The position numbers and the translations under genes are program-made. The notes under the pieces were generated by a model. It saw only the letters and a list, made by a program, of their open reading frames with translations. It was not told the DNA's origin and ran no database searches. This document shows, piece after piece, positions 17,009 through 25,951 of a stretch of 64,000 nucleotides of DNA; within the stretch, counting starts at the first letter, position 1, and every line of letters starts with the position of its first letter. This DNA is from Streptomyces olivaceoviridis (GTDB lineage: Bacteria > Actinomycetota > Actinomycetes > Streptomycetales > Streptomycetaceae), in NCBI RefSeq assembly GCF_014650115.1, contig NZ_BMUI01000006.1, positions 370,743-434,742 of the forward strand, read 5' to 3'.

Positions 17009-18205
17009 ATGTCGTCACGTACGTCCGACGTCCTCGTCATCGGGGGCGGGATCATCGGCCTGGTCACGGCCTGGCGCGCGGCGCAGCGCGGGCTCGCCAC
17101 GGCCGTCGTGGACCCCGAGCCCGGCGGCGGGGCCGCGCAGGTCGCGGCCGGGATGCTGGCCGCGGTCACCGAACTGCACTACGGCGAGGAGACCCTGCTC
17201 GCCCTGAACCTGGAATCGGCCCGCCGCTACCCCGCCTTCGCGGCCGAGCTGACCGAACTGACCGGCCATGACCTCGGCTACCGCCGCTGCGGCACCCTCG
17301 CCATCGCCCTGGACGCCGACGACCGTGCCCACCTGCGCGAACTGCACGCGCTCCAACAGCGCTCGGGCCTCGCCTCGGAGTGGCTGTCGGGGCGCGAGTG
17401 CCGGCGCCTGGAGCCGATGCTGGCACCGGGGGTGCGCGGCGGGCTGCGAGTGGACGGCGACCACCAGATCGACCCGCGCCGGCTGGCGGCGGCGCTGGTG
17501 GCCGCGTGCGAGCGGGCCGGTGTGGTGTTCCACCGGGCGTGGGCGGAGCGGCTGGACGTGGTGCGGGACCGGGCCACCGGGGTCACCACGGCGGACGGCA
17601 CGGCTCTGCGCGCGGACCGGGTGGTGCTCGCGGCCGGCAGCCTCAGCGGGCGGCTCGCGGGCGTGCCGGACGAACTGCTGCCTCCGGTGCGGCCGGTGAA
17701 GGGGCAGGTGCTGCGGCTGACCGTGCCGCGCCGGTACGCGCCGTTCCTGAGCCGGACCGTACGGGCCGTGGTGCGGGGCGGCCAGGTCTATCTGGTGCCC
17801 CGGGAGAACGGCGAACTGGTCGTCGGCGCCACCAGCGAGGAGCTGGGCTGGGACACGACGGTCACCGCCGGGGGCGTGTACGAGCTGCTGCGCGACGCGC
17901 ACGAGCTGGTGCCCGGCATCACCGAGCTGCCGCTGACCGAGACCCGGGCCGGGCTGCGCCCCGGCTCCCCGGACAACGCGCCGCTGCTCGGCCCGTCCGG
18001 GCTGGCCGGGCTGCTGCTGGCCACCGGGCACTACCGCAACGGCGTGCTGCTCACGCCGGTCACCGGGGACGTGCTGGCGCACGCCCTGGTCACCGGTGAG
18101 CTTCCGCAGGAGGCCCGTCCGTTCACGCCGCGGCGCTTCGGCACCGCGCGCGGGGAAGGCGCCGCGGTCAGGGAGACGACGCGAGAGCTGGAGCAGCCCG
18201 CATGA
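17009..18205 (+). CDS. thiO: Glycine oxidase, thiazole branch of thiamine synthesis
   Basis: A 398-residue D-amino-acid-oxidase-fold flavoprotein oxidising glycine to dehydroglycine (iminoacetate) for thiazole formation. The FAD motif is VLVIGGGIIGLVTAWRAAQRG near residue 9. AAQVAAGMLAAVTE, VKGQVLRL and a C-terminal LLATGHYRNGVLLTPVTGD are ThiO hallmarks. The start ATG is placed right after the TPP riboswitch. Its stop overlaps thiS (ATGA at 18202-18205). Confidence 0.95.
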   Translation: MSSRTSDVLVIGGGIIGLVTAWRAAQRGLATAVVDPEPGGGAAQVAAGMLAAVTELHYGEETLLALNLESARRYPAFAAELTELTGHDLGYRRCGTLAIALDADDRAHLRELHALQQRSGLASEWLSGRECRRLEPMLAPGVRGGLRVDGDHQIDPRRLAAALVAACERAGVVFHRAWAERLDVVRDRATGVTTADGTALRADRVVLAAGSLSGRLAGVPDELLPPVRPVKGQVLRLTVPRRYAPFLSRTVRAVVRGGQVYLVPRENGELVVGATSEELGWDTTVTAGGVYELLRDAHELVPGITELPLTETRAGLRPGSPDNAPLLGPSGLAGLLLATGHYRNGVLLTPVTGDVLAHALVTGELPQEARPFTPRRFGTARGEGAAVRETTRELEQPA

Positions 18206-18414
18206 ACGGCCCGGTCATGATTTCCGTCAACGGGGAGCGCCGGGAGATCGCCCCGGGCACCGCCCTCGACACCCTCGTCCGGACCCTCACCGCCGCCCCG
18301 CGCGGGGTGGCCGCCGCCGTCAACGAGACCGTCGTCCCGCGCGCGCGGTGGGCGACGACCGCCCTCGCCGACGGCGACCGGGTCGAAGTCCTCACCGCCG
18401 TGCAAGGAGGCTGA
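18202..18414 (+). CDS. thiS: Sulfur carrier protein ThiS
   Basis: A 70-residue ubiquitin-fold protein ending in the required Gly-Gly (VLTAVQGG), which becomes a thiocarboxylate donating sulfur to the thiazole. The core begins ISVNGERREI. The start overlaps the thiO stop; an internal ATG at 18217 sits closer to the ubiquitin-fold strand and could be the true start, but the ATGA overlap favours 18202. The ThiF adenylyltransferase that would charge it is not in the window. Confidence 0.94.
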   Translation: MNGPVMISVNGERREIAPGTALDTLVRTLTAAPRGVAAAVNETVVPRARWATTALADGDRVEVLTAVQGG

Positions 18415-19212
<798 letters not shown>

Positions 19213-19327
19213 TCCCGTTCCGTCTCCGCCGCCGGCGGCCCCGGGTCCGCGCGTGTGTCGCGTCACAGGTCGGCTCCAGTGCCGGTGGGAAAGCGGTCTC
19301 GGCGCGGGAACCGTCGGCACCCCCTCG

Positions 19328-19333
19328 TAGACT
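19328..19333 (+). promoter_or_regulatory. -10 element of the PASTA kinase gene
   Basis: TAGACT matches the -10 pattern and ends 8 bp before the GTG at 19342. There is no ribosome binding site between them (TCGCCTCTC), suggesting a leaderless transcript. Confidence 0.5.
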
Positions 19334-19341
19334 CGCCTCTC

Positions 19342-21309
19342 GTGGATACGACCCTTCAGGACCCCCTCGTCGGGCAGGTGCTCGACGGCCGGTACCGCGT
19401 CGACGCGCGGATCGCGGCCGGTGGCATGGCCACGGTCTACCGGGCCCTGGACACCCGCCTGGACCGCGTGCTCGCGCTGAAGGTGATGCACCCGACGCTC
19501 GCGGCCGACGGCACGTTCGTCGAGCGGTTCATCCGGGAGGCCAAGTCGGTCGCCCGGCTCGACCACCCCAACGTGGTGCAGGTCTTCGACCAGGGGACCG
19601 ACGGGTCGTACGTCTACCTGGCGATGGAGTACATCGCCGGCTGCACCCTGCGGGACGTGCTGCGCGAGCGGGGCGCGGTGCAGCCGCGGGCCGCGCTGGA
19701 CGTCCTGGAGCCGGTGCTCGCCGCGCTCGGTGCCGCGCACCGGGCCGGGTTCGTGCACCGGGACATGAAGCCCGAGAACGTGCTGATAGGCGACGACGGC
19801 CGGGTCAAGGTCGCCGACTTCGGGCTGGTGCGCTCCGTGGACACGGTGACCAGCACGACGGGTGCCGTGCTCGGGACCGTCTCCTATCTCGCGCCGGAGC
19901 AGATCGAGCAGGGCACCACCGACCCGCGCGTCGACGTGTACGCGTGCGGTGTGGTGCTGTACGAGATGCTGACGGGCGCCAAGCCGCACTCCGGGGACTC
20001 CCCGGCCCAGGTGCTCTACAAGCACCTCCACGAGGACGTGCCGCCGCCCTCGGCGCTCGTGCCCGGCCTGCCGTACCAGCTGGACGAGCTGGTCGCGTCG
20101 GCCACCGCGCGCACCCCGGACATCCGGCCGCACGACGCCGTGGCCCTGCTCGCCCAGGTGCGCGAGGCCCGCCTGTCGCTGACCGGCGAGCAGCTGGACG
20201 CGCTGCCGCCGCAGGCGCTGACCGCGGCGCACGACAACGCCGAGGACCGCACGAGCGTGATCCCGCGCGCGCTGACCTCCCCCGGGCTCGGCTTCGCCCG
20301 CGCGGGGGGACCCCCGTCCCGGCCGCTGCCGGTGACCGAGGACGCGGACGCCCCTGTGGACGGCGTCGAGCGCACCGCCCGGTTCCAGAGCCCGCCCGCG
20401 CCGCCCCGCCGGCGCCCGGCGCGGCCCCCGCGCGCGGTGCTGGCGGTGATCGCGGCCGTGCTGGTGGTGTTCGGCGTGGGCGCCGGGGTCTGGTACATCA
20501 ACACCGGCCAGTTCACCAAGGTGCCGCCGCTGCTGGCCAAGACGGAGGCGCAGGCCAAGGAGCGGCTGAAGACGGCCGGGCTGGACGTCGGGCAGGTCAA
20601 GCGCGCGTACAGCGACACGGTCGAGCGCGGCACGGTGATCGGCAGCGACCCGGCGCCCGGCGCGCGGATCCGGGACCACGACTCGGTGACGCTGACCGTG
20701 TCGCTGGGACCGGAGACGGTGAACGTGCCGAACGTGGCGGGCCAGTCGCTCGCGAAGGCGCGGGCGCGGCTGAAGGCGGACGACCTGGAGCCGGGCATGG
20801 TCACCCGCGCGTTCAGCGACGACGTCCCGAGGGGCTCGGTGATCGGTACGACCCCTGAGGCGGGCACCGAGCGGCACGCGGGCTCGGCGATCGCGCTGAT
20901 CGTCAGCAAGGGCAGCCCGATCGACGTGCCGGACGTCACCGGCGACGACCTGGAGAGCGCGAAGCAGGAGCTCACGGACGCCGGGCTGAAGGTGAAGGTG
21001 GCCGAGAAGCGGGTCAACTCCGAGTACGACGAGGGCGAGGTCGCCGCGCAGAGCCCGGGCGACGGCCGTCAGGCGGCCGAGGGCGACACGGTGACGCTGA
21101 CGCTGTCCAAGGGCCCGGAGATGATCGAGGTCCCGGACGTGGTCGGCGACAGCGTGGACGACGCCCACCAGGCCCTGGAGGACGCCGGGTTCGCGGTGAA
21201 GGAGGACCGCGGGCTGCTCGGGCTGTTCGGGGACACCGTGAAGAAGCAGTCGGTGGACGGCGGCGACGAGGCGCCCAAGGGGTCGACGATCACGATCACC
21301 ATCCGGTGA
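19342..21309 (+). CDS. Membrane Ser/Thr kinase with four PASTA domains (PknL-like)
   Basis: A 655-residue protein. The kinase domain covers residues ~10-275: Gly-rich loop IAAGGMATVY, catalytic Lys47 (ALKVMH), His139-Arg140-Asp141 (HRDMKPENV), Asp159 of DFG, and GTVSYLAPEQ in the activation segment. A Pro/Arg-rich linker and one membrane helix (~365-388) lead to four extracellular PASTA repeats (~393-655) that sense peptidoglycan fragments or lipid II. The GTG at 19342 (protein VDTTLQDPLVGQVLDGRYRV) is chosen because it follows the -10 element and matches homologues; a reading to 19255 adds a basic non-conserved stretch. An Rv2175c-like candidate substrate lies at 14801-15166, as with mycobacterial PknL. 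Confidence 0.94.
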   Translation: MDTTLQDPLVGQVLDGRYRVDARIAAGGMATVYRALDTRLDRVLALKVMHPTLAADGTFVERFIREAKSVARLDHPNVVQVFDQGTDGSYVYLAMEYIAGCTLRDVLRERGAVQPRAALDVLEPVLAALGAAHRAGFVHRDMKPENVLIGDDGRVKVADFGLVRSVDTVTSTTGAVLGTVSYLAPEQIEQGTTDPRVDVYACGVVLYEMLTGAKPHSGDSPAQVLYKHLHEDVPPPSALVPGLPYQLDELVASATARTPDIRPHDAVALLAQVREARLSLTGEQLDALPPQALTAAHDNAEDRTSVIPRALTSPGLGFARAGGPPSRPLPVTEDADAPVDGVERTARFQSPPAPPRRRPARPPRAVLAVIAAVLVVFGVGAGVWYINTGQFTKVPPLLAKTEAQAKERLKTAGLDVGQVKRAYSDTVERGTVIGSDPAPGARIRDHDSVTLTVSLGPETVNVPNVAGQSLAKARARLKADDLEPGMVTRAFSDDVPRGSVIGTTPEAGTERHAGSAIALIVSKGSPIDVPDVTGDDLESAKQELTDAGLKVKVAEKRVNSEYDEGEVAAQSPGDGRQAAEGDTVTLTLSKGPEMIEVPDVVGDSVDDAHQALEDAGFAVKEDRGLLGLFGDTVKKQSVDGGDEAPKGSTITITIR

Positions 21310-21365
21310 CCGGTCTCACGGGGAGCGCGGTCCGGGCGTGGGGGCGGACATGACACCCTGAACGG

Positions 21366-22244
21366 GTGAGTCCTGTTCAGTCCCCCCTCCCCCGCAACCC
21401 CGTCGGCGGCCATGTGCCCGTGGCCGGTGGCCTGCACTCCGTCGGGCTGTCGTACGCCCGTGAGCTGAAGGCCGAGACCGTGCAGGTCTTCGTCGCCAAT
21501 CCGCGCGGCTGGGCCACGCCCGCCGGGAACCCGCGGCAGGACGAGGCGTTCCGCGCGGCCTGCGCCGAGGAGTCGGTCCCGGCGTACGTGCACGCGCCGT
21601 ACCTGATCAACTTCGGCTCGCACACCGAGGCGACCGTGGAGCGGTCGGTGGAGTCGCTGCGGCACTCGCTGCGGCGCGGGCGGGAGATCGGCGCGCTGGG
21701 TGTCGTGGTGCACACCGGGAGCGCCACCGGCGGGCGGACGCGGGAGGTGGCGCTGAAGCAGGTGCGCGCGCGTCTGCTGCCGCTGCTGGACGAGCTGACC
21801 CACGACGACGACCCGTTCCTGCTGCTGGAGTCGACCGCCGGGCAGGGCTCCTCGCTGTGCTCGCGGACCTGGGACTTCGGGCCGTACTTCGAGGCGCTGG
21901 ACGCGCATCCGAAGCTGGGCGTGTGCCTGGACACGTGCCACATCTTCGCCGCCGGGCACGACCTGGCCGGGCCGGACGGCATGCACCGGACCCTGGACCT
22001 GCTGGTGGACACCGTCGGGCCGGGGCGGCTGAAGCTGATCCACGCCAACGACTCCAAGGATGTGGTGGGCGCCCACAAGGACCGGCACGAGAACATCGGC
22101 GCCGGCCACATCGGGGAGGACCCGTTCCGGGCGCTCATGAGCCACCCCGCGACCGAGGGCGTACCGCTGGTCATCGAGACGCCCGGCGGCAAGGAGGGGC
22201 ACGCGGAGGACGTGGAGCGACTGAAGAAGCTCCGCGAGGACTGA
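21366..22244 (+). CDS. nfo: Endonuclease IV (AP endonuclease)
   Basis: A 292-residue TIM-barrel, Zn-dependent AP endonuclease for base excision repair. Metal-binding and conserved segments are GGHVPVAGGLHSVGL, VQVFVANPRGW, YVHAPYLINFGS, VVVHTGSA, LLLESTAGQGSSLCS, VCLDTCHIFAAGHDL, LIHANDSKDVVGAHKDRHENIG and VIETPGGKEGH. The length is normal. The GTG at 21366 begins the protein shortly before the fold, and no clear ribosome binding site precedes it. It is transcribed with the upstream kinase gene but separated by 56 bp. Confidence 0.95.
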   Translation: MSPVQSPLPRNPVGGHVPVAGGLHSVGLSYARELKAETVQVFVANPRGWATPAGNPRQDEAFRAACAEESVPAYVHAPYLINFGSHTEATVERSVESLRHSLRRGREIGALGVVVHTGSATGGRTREVALKQVRARLLPLLDELTHDDDPFLLLESTAGQGSSLCSRTWDFGPYFEALDAHPKLGVCLDTCHIFAAGHDLAGPDGMHRTLDLLVDTVGPGRLKLIHANDSKDVVGAHKDRHENIGAGHIGEDPFRALMSHPATEGVPLVIETPGGKEGHAEDVERLKKLRED

Positions 22245-22248
22245 CCCG

Positions 22249-22277
22249 TTGGGGAATACCCCCATGGGGTATATGGT
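22249..22277 (+). promoter_or_regulatory. Promoter of the DUF4396 gene
   Basis: A -35 TTGGGG (22249-22254), a 17-bp spacer and a -10 TATGGT (22272-22277). The whole spacer is occupied by the inverted repeat at 22256-22272. Confidence 0.65.
22256..22272. promoter_or_regulatory. CsoR-family-like operator
   Basis: An inverted repeat ATACCCC-CAT-GGGGTAT with perfect 7-bp arms. TACCCC/GGGGTA half-sites are typical of CsoR/CstR-type copper or persulfide sensors. It fits exactly between the -35 and -10 hexamers, where bound repressor would exclude RNA polymerase. Confidence 0.72.
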
Positions 22278-22307
22278 TCCTGTCACGCGCAGGAGCCGTC
22301 ACCTGAC

Positions 22308-22838
22308 ATGGGGGTAGTCATGCAGCACGAGGCGCACGCGGCGCACGCACACGCACACCACCACGGGCACGCCGACGCGGACCAGGGACACCACGCACCC
22401 GCCGCCACCTGGGCCATGGCCGTCCAGGCCACCCTGCACTGCCTCACCGGCTGCGCCATCGGCGAGGTGCTCGGCATGGTCGTCGGCACGGCCTTCGGCT
22501 GGGGCAACCTGCCGACCATGGTGCTGGCGATCGTCCTGGCCTTCGTCTTCGGCTACTCGCTCACCCTGCGCGGGGTCCTGCGGGCCGGCGTCGACTTCCG
22601 TACGGCCTTCCGGGTGGCGCTGGCGGCGGACACCCTGTCCATCGTCGTGATGGAGCTGATGGACAACGGGGTGATCCTGGTCTGGCCGTCGGCGATGGAC
22701 GCCACGCTGGGCGACGCGCTGTTCTGGATCTCGCTCGCGGTCTCGTTCGTGATCGCCTTCATGGTGACCACCCCGGTCAACAAGTGGATGATCGGCCGGG
22801 GCAAGGGGCACGCGGTGGTGCACCGGTACCACCACTGA
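22308..22838 (+). CDS. DUF4396 membrane protein with His-rich N-terminus
   Basis: A 176-residue protein (or 172 from the ATG at 22320). The N-terminal 30 residues carry about ten His in alternation with Ala, Asp and Gly (HAHAHHHGHADADQ), followed by four membrane segments (near 38-58, 62-85, 100-120, 138-160). A conserved-looking LHCLTGCAIGEVLGM motif has two Cys within the first helix. The family is recognised as DUF4396. The His-rich leader, the Cys pair and the CsoR-like operator in its promoter together suggest a role in metal (probably copper) or sulfide handling; this is inference. The ribosome binding site does not decide between the two starts. Confidence 0.8.
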   Translation: MGVVMQHEAHAAHAHAHHHGHADADQGHHAPAATWAMAVQATLHCLTGCAIGEVLGMVVGTAFGWGNLPTMVLAIVLAFVFGYSLTLRGVLRAGVDFRTAFRVALAADTLSIVVMELMDNGVILVWPSAMDATLGDALFWISLAVSFVIAFMVTTPVNKWMIGRGKGHAVVHRYHH

Positions 22839-22850
22839 GCGGGCCGGGGA

Positions 22851-23483
22851 TCAGAGCTCGGGGCCGTCCCCGGGCTCCTCCTGGTAGGAGTAGCGCTGCT
22901 CCTTCCAGGGATCGCCGATGTTGTGGTAGCCGCGCTCCTCCCAGAAGCCGCGGCGGTCGGTGGTCATGTACTCCACGCCCCGGACCCACTTGGGCCCCTT
23001 CCAGGCGTACAGATGGGGCACGATCAGCCGGACCGGGAAGCCGTGCTCGGCGGTGAGCAGCTCGCCGTCCTTGTGGGTGGCGAAGATCGCGCGGTCGGAG
23101 ACGAAGTCCGTGAGGCGCAGGTTCGAGCTGAAGCCGTACTCCGCCCAGACCATCACATGGGTGACGTCCGGCGCCGGCGGGGCCAGGTCCACGATGACGC
23201 GGGCCGGGATGCCGCCCCACTCCGCGCCGACCATGCTGAACTTCGTCACGCAGTGCAGGTCGGCCACCACCGTGGCGTACGGCAGGGCCGTGAACTCCTC
23301 GTGGTCCCAGGTGCGCTTGTCGCCGTCGGCGGTGGCGCCGAAGACCCGGAACTCCCAGCGCTCGGGCCGGAACTTCGGGACCGGCCCGTAGTGCGTGACC
23401 GGCCAGCCGCGCTGGAGCCGCTGACCCGGCGGAAGCTCGGACCCTGCCGCTGCCCCAGACTCTCGCTCCACCGGATGACCCAT
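22851..23483 (-). CDS. Sulfite-oxidase-like molybdopterin oxidoreductase
   Basis: A 210-residue protein with the SUOX/MsrP-type molybdopterin fold. The Mo-coordinating Cys is Cys78 in DLHCVTKFS, with flanking WEFRVFG, GIPARVIVDL, NLRLTDFVSDRAIFATHKDGELL and HGFPVRLIVPHLYAWKGPKWV. It lacks the dimerisation and haem domains of true sulfite oxidases and has no signal peptide, so it is the short cytosolic type whose electron partner and substrate are unknown. The ATG at 23483 is chosen because the frame upstream is promoter-like. It ends convergent with the DUF4396 gene. Confidence 0.88.
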   Translation of the reverse strand: MGHPVERESGAAAGSELPPGQRLQRGWPVTHYGPVPKFRPERWEFRVFGATADGDKRTWDHEEFTALPYATVVADLHCVTKFSMVGAEWGGIPARVIVDLAPPAPDVTHVMVWAEYGFSSNLRLTDFVSDRAIFATHKDGELLTAEHGFPVRLIVPHLYAWKGPKWVRGVEYMTTDRRGFWEERGYHNIGDPWKEQRYSYQEEPGDGPEL

Positions 23484-23559
23484 GTATCCATCCTGACAGA
23501 CCTCGGGCAGTGCCCCTGACCACCCACTCTCAAACCGGGCAAATGCCATCATCACTGGA

Positions 23560-23584
23560 CGTACTTACTAAGTGCGTACTTACT
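23560..23584. promoter_or_regulatory. Repeated operator-like sequence in the divergent bfr / molybdoenzyme region
   Basis: CGTACTTACT occurs twice, 15 bp apart (23560-23569, 23575-23584). Between them are overlapping inverted repeats ACTTA-C-TAAGT (23563-23573) and TAAGT-GCGT-ACTTA (23569-23582). The region is AT-richer than its surroundings and lies in the 171-bp gap between divergent genes. The regulator is unknown. Confidence 0.5.
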
Positions 23585-23654
23585 GGACGATCCTCCTCAC
23601 CGGTGCAATCATGCGGCGCTATCGGCCGGGTCCACCTGGAAGGAGTCCACAGCG

Positions 23655-24173
23655 ATGCAAGGCGACCCCGAGGTCATCGAACTGCTCAACGAACAGCTGA
23701 CCGCCGAGCTGACCGCGATCAACCAGTACTTCCTGCATGCCAAGCTCCAGGACCACAAGGGGTGGACGAAGCTCGCCCGGTACACGCGGGCGGAGTCGTT
23801 CGACGAGATGCGGCACGCCGAGGTCCTCACCGACCGCATCCTGCTCCTCGACGGCCTGCCCAACTACCAGCGGCTCTTCCATGTGCGGGTCGGGCAGACG
23901 GTGACGGAGATGTTCCAGGCCGACCGGCAGATCGAGGTCGAGGCCATCGACCGGCTGCGCCGGGGCGTCCAGGTGATGCGCGAGAAGGACGACATCACGT
24001 CGGCGAACGTCTTCGAGGCGATCCTGGCCGACGAGGAGCACCACATCGACTACCTGGACACCCAGCTGGAGCTGGTGGACAAGCTGGGCGAGGCGCTCTA
24101 CCTGTCGACCGTCATCGAGCAGAGCCAGCCCGACCCCTCGGGCCCGGGCACGGGCGGCTTCTCCACCCACTGA
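23655..24173 (+). CDS. bfr: Bacterioferritin
   Basis: A 172-residue four-helix-bundle iron-storage protein that assembles as a 24-mer. Ferroxidase ligands are in place: Glu18, Glu51, His54, and later the Glu (VFEAILADEEHH) pair around residue 127-130. Met52, the haem ligand at subunit interfaces, is present (FDEMRHAE). The start is fixed by AAGGAG (23640-23645) 9 bp before ATG. The gene for its electron-donor ferredoxin (bfd) is adjacent and convergent. Confidence 0.97.
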   Translation: MQGDPEVIELLNEQLTAELTAINQYFLHAKLQDHKGWTKLARYTRAESFDEMRHAEVLTDRILLLDGLPNYQRLFHVRVGQTVTEMFQADRQIEVEAIDRLRRGVQVMREKDDITSANVFEAILADEEHHIDYLDTQLELVDKLGEALYLSTVIEQSQPDPSGPGTGGFSTH

Positions 24174-24192
24174 GCCCGCGGGGGCACGGACG

Positions 24193-24417
24193 CTACGCGG
24201 CGTCGTCCAGCGGTACGAGGGCCGGGGCGCGCTGGTCGATCAGTTCCCGGCGGGGGCAGGCGCCACGGCCGAGCAGCGCCTGGATGCGCCGGACGCAGCC
24301 GCCGCAGTCGGTGCCCGCCTTGCAGGCGGAGGCTATCTGGCGCGGAGTGCAGGCGCCGTTCTCCGCGTGCTGCTTGACCTGGGCCTCGGTGACACCGAAG
24401 CAGCTGCACACGTACAC
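24193..24417 (-). CDS. bfd: Bacterioferritin-associated [2Fe-2S] ferredoxin
   Basis: A 74-residue BFD-like protein with the four cluster Cys in the pattern C-x-C near the N-terminus (YVCSCFGVTE) and C-x2-C downstream (GTDCGGCVRR). It reduces the ferric core of bacterioferritin to release iron. The GTG at 24417 is chosen because GGGAGG lies 8 bp upstream; an open frame back to 24474 would run into the iron box. The iron box at 24467-24485 upstream means it is likely repressed by the DmdR/IdeR regulator when iron is plentiful. Confidence 0.92.
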   Translation of the reverse strand: MYVCSCFGVTEAQVKQHAENGACTPRQIASACKAGTDCGGCVRRIQALLGRGACPRRELIDQRAPALVPLDDAA

Positions 24418-24466
24418 GCGGATCCACCTCCCGACGGGGTCACTGTTCCTGCCACCCCATTTCCGG

Positions 24467-24485
24467 TGAGGCAAACCTAACCTAA
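24467..24485 (-). promoter_or_regulatory. Iron box (DmdR/IdeR operator) upstream of bfd
   Basis: On the minus strand the 19-mer TTAGGTTAGGTTTGCCTCA matches the DmdR/IdeR consensus TTAGGTTAGGCTAACCTAA at 15 of 19 positions, with an intact left half. It lies 50 bp upstream of the bfd start, in the promoter region. Confidence 0.82.
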
Positions 24486-24514
24486 CCCATCCCCCGGCAG
24501 CCGCAAAAGGGGCA

Positions 24515-24544
24515 GGGGCGCGGATCGGATGTGATCCGCGCCCC
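24515..24544 (-). terminator. Hairpin terminator of the DAHP synthase gene
   Basis: A perfect 12-bp stem (24515-24526 with 24533-24544) closes a 6-nt loop, 55 bp beyond the DAHP synthase stop, separating it from the bfd promoter. Confidence 0.8.
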
Positions 24545-24598
24545 AGGACTCCCCGTCACCGGACCCGGCGTCACCGGACGGTCGCTAACGGTCCCCGG

Positions 24599-25951
24599 TC
24601 ACTGGTCCCGGTACATCTCGGCCACCAGGAACGCCAGGTCCAGCGACTGGCTGCGGTTCAGCCGCGGGTCGCAGGCCGTCTCGTAGCGCTGGTGCAGGTC
24701 GTCCACGAAGATCTCGTCGCCGCCGCCCACGCACTCGGTGACGTCGTCGCCGGTCAGCTCCACGTGGATGCCGCCCGGGTGGGTGCCGAGCGCCTTGTGG
24801 ACCTCGAAGAAGCCCTTGACCTCGTCGAGCACGTCGTCGAAGCGGCGGGTCTTGTGCCCGGAGGCCGCCTCGAAGGTGTTGCCGTGCATCGGGTCGGTCA
24901 CCCAGGCCACCGTCGCACCGGACGCCGTGACCTTCTCGACCAGCTCGGGGAGCTTGTCGCGGATCTGGCCGGCGCCCATGCGGACGATGAAGGTCAGCCG
25001 GCCCGGCTCCCGCTCGGGGTCGAGGCGGTCGATGTAGCGCAGCGCCTCCTCGGCCGTGGTGGTCGGGCCGAGCTTGATGCCGATCGGGTTGCGGATCTGC
25101 GAGGCGAACTCGATGTGCGCGTGGTCCAGCTGGCGGGTGCGCTCGCCGATCCACACCATGTGGCCCGAGACGTCGTACAGCTTGCCCGTGCGGGAGTCGA
25201 CCCGGGTCAGGGCGGACTCGTAGTCCAGCAGCAGCGCCTCGTGCGAGGAGTAGAACTCGACGGTCTTGAACTCCTCCGGGTCGGTGCCGCAGGCCCGCAT
25301 GAAGTTCAGCGCGTTGTCGATCTCGCGCGCGAGCTGCTCGTAGCGCTGGCCCGACGGCGAGGTCCGCACGAAGTCCTGGTTCCAGGCGTGCACCTGGCGC
25401 AGGTCGGCGTAACCGCCGGTGGTGAAGGCGCGCACCAGGTTCAGCGTCGAGGCCGACGCGTGGTACATGCGCTTCAGCCGCTCCGGGTCCGGGATGCGGC
25501 TGGCCTCGGTGAAGTCGAAGCCGTTGACGGAGTCGCCCCGGTACACCGGGAGCGTCACGCCGTCACGGGTCTCGGTCGGCTTGGAGCGGGGCTTGGAGTA
25601 CTGGCCCGCGATCCGGCCGACCTTGACCACGGGCACGGAGGCCGCGTAGGTGAGGACGGCACCCATCTGGAGCAGCGTCTTGAGCTTGTTGCGGATGTGA
25701 TCGGCGGACACCGCGTCGAATGCCTCGGCGCAGTCGCCGCCCTGGAGGAGGAACGCCTCTCCCTTGGCGACAGCCGCCATCCGGGCGCGCAGCTGATCGC
25801 ACTCGCCCGCGAAGACGAGCGGCGGATACGACTCGAGGTCCGCGATCACTGCGCGCAGAGCCTCGGGGTCGGGGTACTCGGGCTGCTGCGCCGCGGGCAG
25901 GTTTCGCCAGGTGTTGCCAGCGCTCGGGCTGGTCTTAGCGTTCACGGTCAC
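24599..25951 (-). CDS. aroH: Class II 3-deoxy-7-phosphoheptulonate (DAHP) synthase
   Basis: A 450-residue type II (plant-like) DAHP synthase that condenses PEP and erythrose-4-phosphate at the entry of the shikimate pathway. Recognised by WRNLPAAQQPEYPD near the start, LLQGGDCAEAF, VGRIAGQYSKPRS, NGFDFTEASRIPD, GTDPEEFKTVEFYSSHEALLL, GERTRQLDHAHIEFAS, TDPMHGNTFEA and HPGGIHVELTGDDVTECVGG. The GTG at 25951 is preferred; GTG 25945 would shorten it by two residues. It is divergent from the trp leader and anthranilate synthase, so entry and tryptophan branch point share one intergenic region. Confidence 0.96.
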   Translation of the reverse strand: MTVNAKTSPSAGNTWRNLPAAQQPEYPDPEALRAVIADLESYPPLVFAGECDQLRARMAAVAKGEAFLLQGGDCAEAFDAVSADHIRNKLKTLLQMGAVLTYAASVPVVKVGRIAGQYSKPRSKPTETRDGVTLPVYRGDSVNGFDFTEASRIPDPERLKRMYHASASTLNLVRAFTTGGYADLRQVHAWNQDFVRTSPSGQRYEQLAREIDNALNFMRACGTDPEEFKTVEFYSSHEALLLDYESALTRVDSRTGKLYDVSGHMVWIGERTRQLDHAHIEFASQIRNPIGIKLGPTTTAEEALRYIDRLDPEREPGRLTFIVRMGAGQIRDKLPELVEKVTASGATVAWVTDPMHGNTFEAASGHKTRRFDDVLDEVKGFFEVHKALGTHPGGIHVELTGDDVTECVGGGDEIFVDDLHQRYETACDPRLNRSQSLDLAFLVAEMYRDQ

